A stretch of 64,000 bases of DNA from NCBI GenBank assembly GCA_051453625.1, contig JBOZIK010000001.1, positions 154,526,947 to 154,590,946 of the forward strand, written 5' to 3'. The DNA comes from Welwitschia mirabilis. Lineage: Eukaryota > Gnetophyta > Gnetopsida > Welwitschiales. Shown piece by piece: positions 47,861 through 59,312 of this stretch. Below the pieces are notes generated by a model. It saw only the letters and a list, made by a program, of their open reading frames with translations. It ran no database searches and was not told where the DNA came from. The translations under genes and the position numbers were made by a program. Each line of letters starts with the position of its first letter. The first letter of the stretch is position 1.

Positions 47861-48045
47861 TCTTGTACTATTGCAGGCCCTCCACAATCAATATAAAGAA
47901 CATAATGTAATGGTGGAGAATACCTGTCTAGTGGATGTGTAGCTCTAGTTGAACGCCTTACCCAATGTGGTGCAGAAAGAGGTGATTCATCCTCTTGTAG
48001 CTTCTCTTCCCCTTCATCCAAGGGATTTTCATTATTTTCAACTTG

Positions 48046-48900
48046 TTAATTTTCACCTTCTAAAACATTTTCTTCATGTATTTCTTCAGGAATCTGCTTA
48101 GCCTCTATCTTTGAAAAACTAATAGACTTTTGTGGGATGCCAAAATTAGAAGTCTCCTGATTCCCAACCTGATGGCCATGGAACATTACCTGTTCTCTGA
48201 ATTTAACATCACATGACCTGACAACTCGTTTTGCCTCAAGATCCCATAGTTTATAATCAAGAAAATCCTCAGCATATCCAAGAAATATACACCATTTGGC
48301 TCTGTCTTGCAATTTTGTCTTGTTCTCCTTTTGAATGTGCATGTAGGCTTCACATCCAAAAACTCTTAGATGCTTGTAAGAAACATTTTTACCAGTCCCA
48401 AAAATCTCTGGAACTCCATTACTGAGAGAGAAGTGAGAAGACCTATTCACCAGATATGCAACTGTTACCATTGCCTCTACCCCCAAAATCTTGGATAGAC
48501 ATGTAGCTGCAACCATCGATCTGACATGCTCTAACAATGTTCTGTTGCATCTCTCAGCAACATCGCTTCTCTATGGCATACCCGAAGGAGTGTGAATGTG
48601 ACATATTCCTTTGTTGCTGAATACTTACCGAAGACTTTGAAGGTATACTGTCAGTCAACAAACATTTCATCCTAAGACTTGTTTGAGTTTCAACCCTGGC
48701 AAAAAAAAAGACTTAAAAATACCAAATACTGCATCTTTGGACTTGAGAGGGTATACTCGAACCTTCCTAGTGCAATAGTTAATAAAAGTAACAAAATGAA
48801 GTGAGCCACCAATAGAGGCAAGATTCATAGGCCCACACACATTAGAACAAACCAATTCTAATTTTTTTCCTTATATCTAGATCCCTACGGAAATTGACTA
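48046..48900 (-). pseudogene. Element B integrase
   Basis: 48667-48855 gives VCSNVCGPMNLASIGGSLHF and VTFINYCTRKVRVYPLKSKD, the core start. 48540-48610 reads as the third-acid region. 48046-48537 is an open C-terminal run with VFGCEAYMHIQKENKTKLQD, KWCIFLGYAED and YKLWDLEAKRVVRSCDVKF. Confidence 0.85.
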
Positions 48901-49293
48901 TTTTAGATTTACCAACAATACAATCTTTATAGAAATTAACAGAAGCATTTGAAAACATAGGGATTAAGGAAAGAGATTAAGCACCTTAAGGCTGGAGTTG
49001 CCAATGTGTCCCAAATGTTTGTGCTAGACATCTGCATCCTCTGAAGCTGCTATAGCTCCAACATTTTGCTCATCTATAGTAGCAACAACCATTGCATATG
49101 TGTCTGCTTTCAAGGTATACATGCTGTCATCTTTCTTCCCTCACAACACTGTTAAAATTCCATTGGTAATTTTCCAACGTCCTCCTCCGCTAGAGAAGCC
49201 CAAGCCTAGATTATCAAGTTGTATAATAGAAATCAACTTCTTCGTCACCTTTGAAACATGTCGAACGTTAATGGTCACCTTGGGCAATCCTTG

Positions 49294-49488
49294 CTATTGC
49301 AAAACAACATTGCCTATTCTAACAACCTGTAGAGGTTCTCCATTAGCAGCGTAAATACCTCCAGAAGAAATGGGACTGTCAGTAGATAAAGCAGAATGAT
49401 CTGGATAGATATGAAAGGAAGCACCCGAATCAACTAGCCAAATGTCTTCACTAGACCTCTCTACCAAAAGACCGTATGGTTCTGACAC
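49294..49488 (-). pseudogene. Element B protease N-terminal part
   Basis: SSEDIWLVDSGASFHIYPDH with an intact DSG motif, followed by GGIYAANGEPLQVVRIGNVV. It is the best preserved protease in the window. Confidence 0.85.
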
Positions 49489-50200
49489 TAGAAAACTAAC
49501 TCTGTCATCTGCCTGATTGACCTGTGAGGAAGACTCTCTCGAATGGCCTTGTTCATGCCTCTCTTTTTGCTTTGCCTTCCAAGTACAACAGCCTTTCTTC
49601 GCATGTCCCTTTTTCTTATAGAACCAGCATTCGATGTTTCTGCCATGGGAAACTCCTCTGCTTTTGGTTCTCCTCCTACTTTGGTACGTTTCTTATTCCT
49701 GCCTCTATTTTCAGCTACAAATGCACCTTTTAAAGATTGCGTTTCCTTAAGTCTACCCTCAAAATCTTGAAGCGTAGATACAACCTGCTCAAGTGTCATT
49801 GTGGTAATATTCATAGATGTGGTAATAGATGTCACTACTGCAGACCAAACTTCAGGAAGAGAATCCAATAAGGCATAAGACTTAACTAAATCTGAAATTT
49901 TAATGTTATATTCCTCTAGCTTTACCAGATCACCCATCATCTCATCCAGTGATCTTGTAATGAAACTTTCGGCCGCTTCCTTGACTTGAGCACCTTCTAA
50001 TAGATGTAAGACATGTTCAAGCCAGATGCCTTGTCAAACCTGTTCTTGAGGGTTTGCCAGAAATCATGAGGATCCATATTTTGTTTAATCCACTATAGGA
50101 TCCTGTTACTCAAACTTGGATGTATATAGGATAGGGCCTTTCTTTTGTTACTCAAACTTGGATGTATAAAGGATAGGGCCTTTCTTTTCACCTTTTCCTA
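49488..50200 (-). pseudogene. Element B gag
   Basis: An open run of 150 codons (49488-49940) with MTLEQVVSTLQDFEGRLKET, typical of copia gag, and further gag sequence up to about 50100 in another frame (DPHDFWQTLKNRFDKASG). A zinc-knuckle region is degraded. A 42-bp tandem duplication lies near its upstream end (50104-50187). Confidence 0.8.
50104..50187. repeat. 42-bp tandem duplication
   Basis: TGTTACTCAAACTTGGATG starts at 50104 and again at 50146. The two units differ at one or two bases. Confidence 0.9.
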
Positions 50201-50250
50201 TTCTTTTCAAATCTTGAAAGGCGAAATACCACTAAAGTTATGGTTTGAGA

Positions 50251-51101
50251 CATAGATCCTCGTGGTTCATCTCAAGATATTTTTTAGTTAATGTTTTTTC
50301 AAGATCCCTCAACAATAATGAAATTAACTGGAGAACAAGGTAGAAATGTGCCCGCTATTTAGGTATTCAAAGGAGAAAAAGCCCATTCCTGAAAAAAGTC
50401 ATTTTTTCAAGAGAAAGTTTTCGACAAAATCTCTTTGTGTGTGAGTGACTTTAAAATACCATATTCTGTTTTTGAGCAAAGGAGATTACTGAGGGAACAT
50501 GATGTGACTTGAAAATGTCAACCACAAAACTACTAAAAAAATTGTTAAGAAAACCAATGAGCAATAATAGAAAGAGCAAGAGGTGGGATCAAAATGTCTT
50601 TAGAGAAAACATAATGGTTCATGTCTTAAGTAGACTTTGTGAGGCTTCAAGAAAAATCTTGTGTGACGAAACTGTTTACATATGTGAAACACATAACTAC
50701 ATTTGTTTCATGAGAACAAGACGAAAAAGGAACCAGAAATGTGGAAGAAGCTTTGAAAGATCCAAACTAGAAGAGAACAACGGAAACTAGTTGAAAACAA
50801 CATGAAACCTGTAAGCATTAAATGTATGTTTTTGAGTAAAGTACTGTCTAGACAAAACCATCAATAAGTATAAAACATGGTTGGGAGTTAGAGAATATGT
50901 GCATAATTTACGATGAAACCTTTGCTCTGATTGTGAAAATACATTCAATCATGTTGCCTTCTTTCTGTTAGTATAGTGTAATTGGAATCTACTGCAACGT
51001 GATGTAAAATCAAACTTTTTGGAATCTATTGCAACTTGATGTAAAATCAAACTTTCTCAATGGAGGCTTGGAAAAAGGAATTTAAGTATCACAATTAGAA
51101 G
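50251..51101. other. No recognised feature
   Basis: A 93-codon plus-strand frame (50509-50790) rich in Lys and Arg has no recognisable motif. A 24-bp word around AATCTATTGCAACTTGATGT recurs near 50990 and 51025. Confidence 0.35.
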
Positions 51102-51498
51102 TGTTGGAGTACTTGGATGACTAGTTTCAATGATGAGCAAGATGAAGTGATGGATCATGTCTTGAGATCATATTTCTTAAGGAAAACTCCTCTCAGCATT
51201 CGTGGTCCGTTTGCTAGCTAAATTAGATTTCAAAGGTTTCAAGTGTTGCAGTTGAGATAGTGAGATGTCCAAAATTGATGTTGGGACATCCACATTATAT
51301 AGACATACATTTTGACTGCATAAATAGGGGACATCTGAGGAAATTTAAGTGGGACCTTCGGATCTTTTAGAAAGAAAACTGTGAACAAGCTGGGACATTT
51401 GGGTGATTCTAGTTAGATATCTGGGGTTTTTAGCAAGGCGAATGTTGGACAGAAAATCAAATTTAAATCTCCTCCAGCCTGAGCCAAATCAGTTCACA
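51102..51498 (+). repeat. Partial Sirevirus-like LTR
   Basis: Starts TGTTGGAGTACTTGG and carries TTCAATGATGA and GGGACATCC words as in the element C LTR, but it is a different subfamily. It runs into gap 51499-51508. No polypurine tract or pol lies in front, so it is a solo or truncated LTR. Confidence 0.55.
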
Positions 51499-51508
51499 NN
51501 NNNNNNNN

Positions 51509-52960
51509 ACCATGCATTAGCGACACAGAGATCAAGATTGATAGCTACTAACCATGCATTAGCTGAGGTTGGAGCCTGCATTACAGGATTTGTGCTGCAG
51601 CTTAATGGAAGCATGATATCTTAGTGGAGTTAAAACCAAGAAAACCTCTACACAGTTCTTAACAGAATCTGAATATATACTCTCACATCTATCTGTTGTT
51701 AATTGGAATGACTAACACAAATTTAAGAAGATATTGTTGAAATTATAAAGCCATGAAATTATGAATTCCTCTTTATTGTGATAAAGTGTATTTAAACTTG
51801 TGGAGAGTCCTATTTTTCATGGAGAACAAAGCATGCAAATGTAAAATTTCACTTTATTAGACAATTATATTCAACAGTTTTTATAGAGGCCACCTATGTT
51901 AACAAAAGATTGACAAGCAATAGATGGAGTGACAAAACCCAAATAAGGAGTCAAGACAAGTTTGTACAAGGATTAGAGATTGAGGACGGCAATCTGAAAC
52001 TAGACAAAGCAAAACATGATGAAGGCACCTAGAAAAAATAAGCGATTAAAATTCTAAAGAAGTTTTTAAAGTTTTGTCCATGAAAACAAATTGATTAGTT
52101 ATGCTAACAAAATCAATAATAGTTATTTAAGCAATCTTTTTAACTACTTGTAACTAAATCATCAATAATTAGATGTAATTTAAACATTATGAATCATCAC
52201 ATATGAGACTCTTGGCATTTCAGGAAGTACCTGGATACATTGTATCATGAAACTATCAATTAGAATTATTTTCTGTGATCGAAATATCTTTTAGTTATTT
52301 TTTATCGTAAATTTCTTTGTTTCTACATTATGTTGTTGAAAAGGGTATTATTAATTTTTGGTGCGTTCTTAATTCTTTTTTGGTTCTAGAGAAGGCAAAA
52401 CTCTAAACATGTAGTAGTTGGAGGAAAAATGAATTACTAAGATGAAGTTGGAGGACTTATTTGTTGCATTCGACGGCCTATCAAAGTCGAAGAACCTTGT
52501 TATTATGGGATAAATTGTGCCATGCACATTGCAAAAGTATTCCAGTTGAAATCTTTAAGCTTTGTCTTTACGATTTTCAAACTGAGAAATTCTAGAGGTC
52601 CATAGACCTTGTTTGGAGACACTAGCTTCTTCTTATAATGATTTTCAAATATTTGAATTGCCCTTTCATGCATCCCTGCAAACAAGTAGGAAGGGGGCTT
52701 GGAGGCTACACTTTTAATTCATGTCCTTAAGTATGACAGGTCTTTTGTCATTGTCTTGAAGAGAGAAGGAAACATGGAAGGAAGATGGAAAGAATTAGGA
52801 AAACGGGAACTTGAAAAATGCTTTAAGGAAGATGAAGAGCAGGGAGAAAGGGAGAGAGAAAAAAAAAGGGAAGAGAAGTGGGACATCATGTAAGCTCCCT
52901 TTTCAGTGCCACAAAAGAAAAAATAAAATAAAATTTTAAACTTGTTATGAGAACTTGTGA
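51509..52960. other. No recognised gene; one GA-rich stretch
   Basis: A strongly purine-rich stretch lies near 52755-52880 on the plus strand. A 60-codon minus-strand frame (52503-52685) is preceded by an acceptor-like TTGTTTGCAG but has no known motif. Confidence 0.35.
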
Positions 52961-52964
52961 GATG

Positions 52965-53235
52965 CTTGTTTGACCATCCCCATTTCTTGTGTAGTTGACC
53001 AAATTAAAACCAGATTTTAAGCATAATAGATAAGGGTGACCAAATGTCTAACTGGTTGATTCCACACCCACTTGCTTGGAGTTTGAATGACTACATGAAA
53101 CATCTAGTCAACTTCATTACATTTAACTTGCAACAGTCCATGATTCAGGCAACTAGATGTTTTCGATCTACTAAACTGTATTGCATCAGATTGTAGGATA
53201 GGGACCTATCATGAGAGGCTTGTTCAGGGTTATGA
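52965..53235 (+). repeat. Decayed Sirevirus-like LTR fragment
   Basis: Words such as AGGGTGACCAAATG, TTGACCAAATTAAAACCAG and GGGACCTATCATGAGAGG match the LTR of element E in order but with heavy decay. No ends can be placed. Confidence 0.45.
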
Positions 53236-53510
53236 AATGCCAGGGTTTAATAAAGATATTGGCTATCATTCCTTTAATAGAAACATTCTAATTTAACATT
53301 ATTTTTCTCTATTTGATCACATATAAAATGATGCCTTGTTTCAATAACCTATGTTATAAAATGTTGTACATATTTCTAGAGATAACTATGGTACTAGAGT
53401 CATCAGAAAAGACAATTAAAGTATTATGCCTGTTACCATAAATATTAAAGGTTTCTTTCATCCGTAGGAATTATGCACTACTGCAATGTACTCTCTTCTT
53501 TTGCTGACAG

Positions 53511-53682
53511 GGATACTAAGTTTTGCTTCTTGCTTGACATCACTGTTTTTAAAATTGATTCAAAACAAGTATTATATCGATAGGAAATTCGATAGTCATT
53601 TGTGCTTGATGTATTCGACAATTCTTTTGGCTACCCAAACGGGTGATTCCTGTGCTCTCAATCTATCTAAGCATGCTTTCAG
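53511..53682 (+). other. Exon-like segment of unknown origin
   Basis: 172 bp, fully open in one frame, ending in SALN-like GDSCALNLSKHAFR. It is preceded by a pyrimidine-rich CTCTCTTCTTTTGCTGACAG acceptor and followed by donor GTATGC. It is on the VPS15 strand but matches no part of VPS15 that I know. It could be a captured exon or chance. Confidence 0.35.
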
Positions 53683-54619
53683 GTATGCTTTTATATATTT
53701 TGATCTACATTATTTTCATGTGTATCAACATCAAGTATAGTGTTAGTGCAATTAGAACTACTAGCAGATTTTGTACTTTTTTAGTCTAAATTCCTAACGT
53801 TTTTATAAAATCACCTGCATACTTTGCTTGAATAATTCATTACCTACAGCATAGGAGAAATCCTTATTGCTTAGATCAACAATAGAGTCTAAAGCATAAG
53901 ATCATATGGAAGGATAAAGTGAGTTTAATGCCAAGTAAAGAATAGGAGAATAGGAGAATGCTTGGAGAGAAATCAAGAGGAGAACTAGAGAAGATTTAGC
54001 AAGATGTTAGCATTCTTTAGTTCTTCCATCATTGAAAAAATTTAAGATATCTTGCATGGCTGGTCAACTCAATCTAGACAAGGTGCACAAACTAGCAGTT
54101 GATCAGTCTGGGTTAACTTGATTGGTAATGCAGTGGACCTGAGTTGAAACAGATCAACATGTGAATTTTAAGTGCAAGTTTGGCTGCTCCAATCAAGTCA
54201 GAGTTGACTTCATGTTACCTTCCATNNNNNNNNNNTGGTAAAGCTTAAAATAAAGGTCTGTTTTGAGCACATATATTTTTTTCAAGAATAATGGCTAGTC
54301 ACATCAATGACGATAAATTAAAATTAACAATGAAGGCAAACTACACAAGCTACAATTTTTTTAATGATTTATGAAGATTATTCCTCTTGAGTTTTACTTT
54401 TGGCAACCATTTGTATTTGCAAACATCAAGTGGAATTATAGAAACTTTTGGACAAAAGTCCCTTTTGATGTAGGACTTTTAAAACATTTCATTAATGTAT
54501 CCATGTGTTTTATGTCATAATGAAGGACTTTCCTCATGAACAACTGATGTAGGGTCATTATTTGAAACCCTCATCATGCAGGATCATCTAGAAACAGTGA
54601 TTGCACCAGCCTTGGTAAT

Positions 54620-55610
54620 CTTCTACTCTGCACCTTCAAACATAATTCTGCAACCAGATTTATGAAGTTGCCTTATTAATGAAATTATCTGTTTTAACAA
54701 AACAGGAATCTAGCGAACATCTGTGAACTAATTGCTTGACCACTGAAACACTTGAACCTAGAGATCCAATTCCATGAATCTTACAGGCATAGCCATTCTG
54801 TATTTTGACAACCATCAGAACATCATGATTTGTAAACATGTCCATGTTGAGACATAAAACACTGAATGATGCTGTTGAATCAGGTATCCAAACAGAAGAA
54901 TTGGAGTAAGCTAAGACATGCGTACTCTAATCATGTTCAATTACTGTAACACTGCCATCATGCGATACGTTTGATTGATTCGGATGTGCCTCCTTGTCAC
55001 CTTAACTCTTTTTCTGTTTCATCTCTTGTCATAGAAAATAAACCAAGAAAGCAAAGAAGACAACAAGAGAAGCATAAAGAAAACTAACCATCTTTGCCTC
55101 GTATTTCCAAAACTCTTTCCTAAACTGGCTTATTTCTTACAGTTACATTATAGCCTGAGCATGGACTTTGCTGCTATCCTTGCTTCTTTTTCAGCTGGAC
55201 TTTCTTAACATCAACTGTTGCATGTCACTAATAGCCAAGGACTCATTAGAATTGCCCCAAGATGATAGGATAAGCTTTCCTTAAAAAGGAACTTGAAGGT
55301 TCTCTAACTGCATGAACAGAGTCTAAATTTCATTCTGATGTGTCTGAAGAGAATTTTTTTCTCACAGCTTTGTCTTCTATAGCCTTCTTGTGATTTAGAA
55401 TTTATTGATCAAATACATCTTTCAGCTTCTTTCATAACCCACAGGTTGCCTTTTCCCTTGAAGACAGAACTTCATTGCTAATGATGGTGTAATAAGAGAC
55501 ACTGTTTTTTATACATTCAATTGTTTGTTTGTGAACACTCTGTAGACTCTTCATGATTTGCTAGATTATCAAATACGCTTCTTAACAAGACTTGGTTGGA
55601 TACCACTTAT
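54620..55610 (-). pseudogene. Copia gag to gag-pre-integrase fragment (element H)
   Basis: On the minus strand, a primer-site-like TGGTATCC near 55595-55605 is followed downstream by weakly gag-like sequence and then, at 54660-54905, VWIPDSTASFSVLCLN and FTNHDVLMVV with IHGIGSL, the protease/gag-pre-integrase region of copia. The DSG triad reads DST. No LTR could be delimited. Confidence 0.6.
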
Positions 55611-55869
55611 TATGAAATTAAACTTATTTTTATAAATGGAGAATCTTGGAAAGGCAGAAAGATAGAACAAGAGAATTTAATAACTAGTGTTGTTCAGCCT
55701 CTCTCTAGCCTACTTTCCCATCAAAACATGACATGAAAGTCTTCTGTAAGTATTCACAATGCAAATGATACATTGAAGATGGAAAGTGTATTCAAACCAA
55801 TGTCAAAAGCATTATCTAATGGAAGACACCTCACTTCCAATTCATAGGCATATATGACTAAGAATATAG

Positions 55870-56110
55870 TATTTCCTCCTTTATTTTTACAAAGAGGCTT
55901 GATTTTCTTAAGAAGATTGCTTTAAACTTGAGTGGTTGAGCCTTAAACCTCTTAAGAGTTTCAAACATGTGATTCTTGCCTTTCAAGGGATAGAATCAAA
56001 TCTTTCTATTGCATAATCAATGAATGTGACAATGTAATTTACACCTGTAGATTTAGGGGAAATTAGTCTAATGAGATTTGCATCTACAAGATCTGACATG
56101 CTCTCACTTT
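55870..56110 (-). pseudogene. Copia integrase core fragment
   Basis: On the minus strand, YIVTFIDYAIERFDSIP and then, after a stop or frameshift, MFETLKRF, the first part of the integrase core (YYVTFIDDYSR-type). It lies upstream of element H's gag, which is the wrong order for one element, so it belongs to another copy. Confidence 0.6.
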
Positions 56111-57980
56111 TGCAAGGGTCATTGCTTTTAAAGTTTTAATCTTTATGAAATTCCAATAAAAACCAAAGCAATTTTCACGAGTCTTTTGTTTTAACACTCT
56201 TACACCAACTTCACTAATGCAGGAGTCTTCATGCAGTCATCAGCAGTAGGAACTGGAATTGCCCTCTCCTTTCTGGCATAGAGCATTGTCTTTGCATTGT
56301 TTTCATCAATCTGTGAAGTGTTCAGTGTTACGTGTCTAATTTCTACTGCATTTTCTCAATTTACAACTTTTTAGTTTCCATCCACAGACATGAATGAGGT
56401 GTTTAATTCTTACAATCAGAAACACTTGTTTGGAGTGGACCATGCATCAAACAACATATGTGAAAAAGTGAGAGATTGAAGACAAGCCTACTATCTGAGT
56501 TCTATGGGCTCTCATGATAACAAGCGTATAGTGATTGATAGGCTCAATTGATCTCTGTGCCAGAGATAACCTATATCTGAGGGTTGTGTGGTAGATTATG
56601 TCATTGGGATATTTATCTAAGGCCTTCTTCGTACCAAATGTCCAATTCTCGCAGCAACACAACTTATGCAAAGGTTTGGTGTTCAGGGAGGTGGCAAACT
56701 TGGTTGGACAAGGGTTTTGGACATCATAAAAGGAGGCAGTCTATATTCGAAGGAACTTAAGTATGATGATATGGTTGCAGTGCTGATCAATTTTTAATGG
56801 GTCCTTTTTAATGATTGAATCTGACTAGGCCTGAATGGATGATAAGGATTATTACAACACAGATCTAAAGATCTCAAGCCTAGCTCTTATGTTTGTGATA
56901 TTATGATCAATCTTCAAGAACTTGAATGACCATAGGTCACATGGAATTAATAACAAATAAATTGCATTAAATATTTTGTATTTTGTCATCTTGTTTTTCT
57001 TAAGAATGAATTTGTCTTGATAGTTAATGTAAATCGTCATGTTAGCCTTTAAGGATCAATGAGAAGGGTGACAGATCTGGTCTTCATTTAGCACTCTATG
57101 CTGGTTGCCAAAACCAAAGATGTTGCAAAACAATTCATATATGCTGAATATAGATTATAGTGTGTAGCAGGCTGATAGATGTATTGCAGATTGGATTGCT
57201 GAAGAAGTATTGATAAAGCTAAATGCAAGTATGCTTCATATAGGGCAAAGGTAAATTGGATGTCTGTTTGCAAGCAAAATATCCATATGTTACTTAATGG
57301 AGTGGGCATTCAAACAAGGGTGTCATATGCAACTTGAAAAAGTCACGGATTCTAATATGCACAAAGAGCACACATGGAATCAAACAACACAAATAAAACA
57401 TAAGTGGGCACCATGAGAAAAGGGTTTCAGGAATTAAGTTTTAATAAGAAACATTAACTTAATGATAAAACCTAATCCACAATAGTTACTTCATAAATTT
57501 GATTTTATAGTTTTGTTAGCATCTTCCAAAGCTAACACACAAGAGATTAACATATGGCTCCACATTATATTTGAACATGCATCTGAGGGATCAACGGCAG
57601 ATATTGAATAGTTCGCTATGCAATCATACCTCAAATAATCACTGAGAGGGGTTTCTAAAATTTTTTAAATGGTTTCTCACAAACCATAGATTCTGCAAAG
57701 CAAACTTATTTAAACTTTTGGAACTTTTAGCATGGCAATTTATTCAGCAATACAGGCTTGACTTCTTACTTATTATTTGTTTTAATCTGCGACATCTAGA
57801 TTTTTAGAAACATATAGAAATGGCATTATATATTCATGTTTCATTGTTCTCATCTCAAACAAAATTCTATTTTTATTCCTTTGTTTCTTATATTTTATGT
57901 GGACCCCACATGCTTGTAAGAGGTGGATTGTAGTATAAAATCACTTTGTGTACTTATTAAATAAATGTTAACTTAAAACT
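56111..57980. other. No recognised feature
   Basis: AT-rich sequence with short frames only. It ends in a purine run near 57981-57992 that could be a polypurine tract. Confidence 0.35.
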
Positions 57981-58652
57981 AAAAAGGGGAAATGTGGTAG
58001 TTAGGGGAATTTAGGGTTTTGCAACTTCACCCTGCATCTCTCTTTTATATATACCCCTTAAGCCGTATGTGGGTGAGGTGTGATGCTTCATGGTTGGTTC
58101 CATTCTCTGAAGCTTTGGGCTGCTAATAAGATTTCTGCACACAGCTTTCTAGAGGACAGGCTAGAAAGGGGCCAAAAGTCGTTAATTCTTTTGTCTGCTT
58201 TTCATTTTTGTTCATTTTTGTTGATCTTGCTTTATGCTGCATTTATTTTGATAAGTTGATACATTCATCACATTTGATTCATAAATGAGCAGAAGGGATG
58301 AGAGGGAGTCATCTTGGAAAATGTCAAATGTCAATTTTAAAGTTTTTTTTTTATTATGATGCGCTGTGATATTTTCTTTTGTAAGCTCTAGCATTTGATC
58401 ATTATGAGTGATTATGGTTACATTTTACCATGAAACCGTGAACTACAATCCACCTACGTTTTTAATTTCAAGTATTTCGAAGCATTCTTGTGCCTTTGAT
58501 AGTTTGCTTATAAAAAGAATTTCTAGAAAGGTAGATGAATATGTTTTCCTGATGAATTTGTATTTTTAATTTCTTTTATTGTTTTATTTTGTTTTTTAGT
58601 AACTTGAATGTGTATTGTAACTTTTTAATAAATTTTTGTATGTACATGTCAG

Positions 58653-58727
58653 GATTATGAAAGAAGATTAGAACATATAAAGCAAACATTGAAAAATATT
58701 CAGAATTCCCATGTCTGGCCCTTTCAA
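58653..58727 (+). CDS. VPS15: VPS15 exon 2
   Basis: 25 codons, DYERRLEHIKQTLKNIQNSH followed by VWPFQ, corresponding to the helix-C region of the kinase-like domain. Acceptor TGTCAG and donor GTAAGT are strong. It continues phase 0 from exon 1. Confidence 0.93.
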
Positions 58728-58806
58728 GTAAGTAGTTAAACTCACTGTCCTTGTATTTCTTACATGGTTCCATATATTCAAACTTATGTTTCTGGTCATC
58801 TTTCAG

Positions 58807-58929
58807 TGCTGGTTTGAAACAGATAAAGCAGCGTACCTGCTGCGTGAATATTTTTTTAGCAATCTTCATGATCGCTTGAGCACGCGGCCATTTTTGAGCA
58901 CAATTGAAAAGAAGTGGTTAGCTTTCCAG
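58807..58929 (+). CDS. VPS15: VPS15 exon 3
   Basis: 41 codons with [20 protein letters not shown] and LSTRPFLS, the highly conserved hinge and helix-D region of VPS15. Acceptor CTTTCAG and donor GTGAAC, phase 0 at both ends. Confidence 0.95.
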
Positions 58930-59033
58930 GTGAACTTATGCATTTGTAACTTTCAAAATAACTTTAGTAGAATTTCAGCTCCTTAATTTGCAGAGAATCC
59001 TGATGTACAGATATGCTTTTCATGACCTTGCAG

Positions 59034-59079
59034 CTACTGTATGCATTGAAACAGAGTCATGACAATGGTGTTTGTCATG
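59034..59079 (+). CDS. VPS15: VPS15 exon 4
   Basis: 46 bp encoding LLYALKQSHDNGVCH and the first base of Gly148. Acceptor CTTGCAG, donor GTAAAT. It ends in the catalytic-loop histidine (His147), with the rest of the loop in exon 5. Confidence 0.93.
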
Positions 59080-59151
59080 GTAAATTTCATTGATACATCT
59101 ATTTATTTTGTCATGTTACTAGTGTGTAAACTTAACTCATATTTGCTATAG

Positions 59152-59312
59152 GTGATATAAAGTGTGAGAATGTGCTTGTAACATCCTGGAATTGGGTGTA
59201 TCTTGCTGATTATGCATCGTTCAAACCAACATATATACCTGATGACGATCCTTCAGATTTTTCTTTTTATTTTGATACTGGAGGAAGAAGAAGGTGCTAT
59301 CTGGCACCAGAG
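59152..59312 (+). CDS. VPS15: VPS15 exon 5
   Basis: Completes the catalytic loop HGDIKCEN (residues 147-154; Asp149, Lys151 and Asn154 present) and continues [18 protein letters not shown]. The usual DFG is DYA (167-169), as is normal for VPS15. It ends CYLAPE (APE motif at 199-201). The acceptor is CTATAG. The donor GTCTGG is weak, but the family shows an exon junction at this Glu and the frame meets a stop soon after. Exon 6 is not found before 64000, so the following intron is at least 4.7 kb. Confidence 0.93.

Larger units (their letters stand above)
45889..50250 (-). mobile_element. 5'-truncated Ty1/copia element B
   Basis: On the minus strand, in coding order: gag (to about 50200), protease (about 49294-49488), integrase (48046-48900), reverse transcriptase (46911-47860), RNase H (46324-46839), polypurine tract and 3' LTR (45889-46237). 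No 5' LTR or primer site was found to the right of gag. The order is complete and no large gap interrupts it, so it is the best reference for this family in the window. Stops and frameshifts occur in RT and integrase. Confidence 0.85.
13108..58652 (+). other. VPS15 intron 1 (45,545 bp)
   Basis: The donor GTAAGG at 13108 and acceptor TGTCAG at 58647-58652 join Arg66 to Asp67 in phase 0, giving the family-conserved DLR/DYERRLEHIK junction. The intron holds several copia elements, a gypsy remnant, plastid DNA and a partial GH2 gene on the other strand. Its real length is uncertain because ten gaps fall inside it. Confidence 0.85.

Noticed and set aside
52503-52685. Possible exon of a host gene on the minus strand
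   Set aside because: There is an acceptor-like site, but no recognisable motif, no donor, and two stops follow directly.
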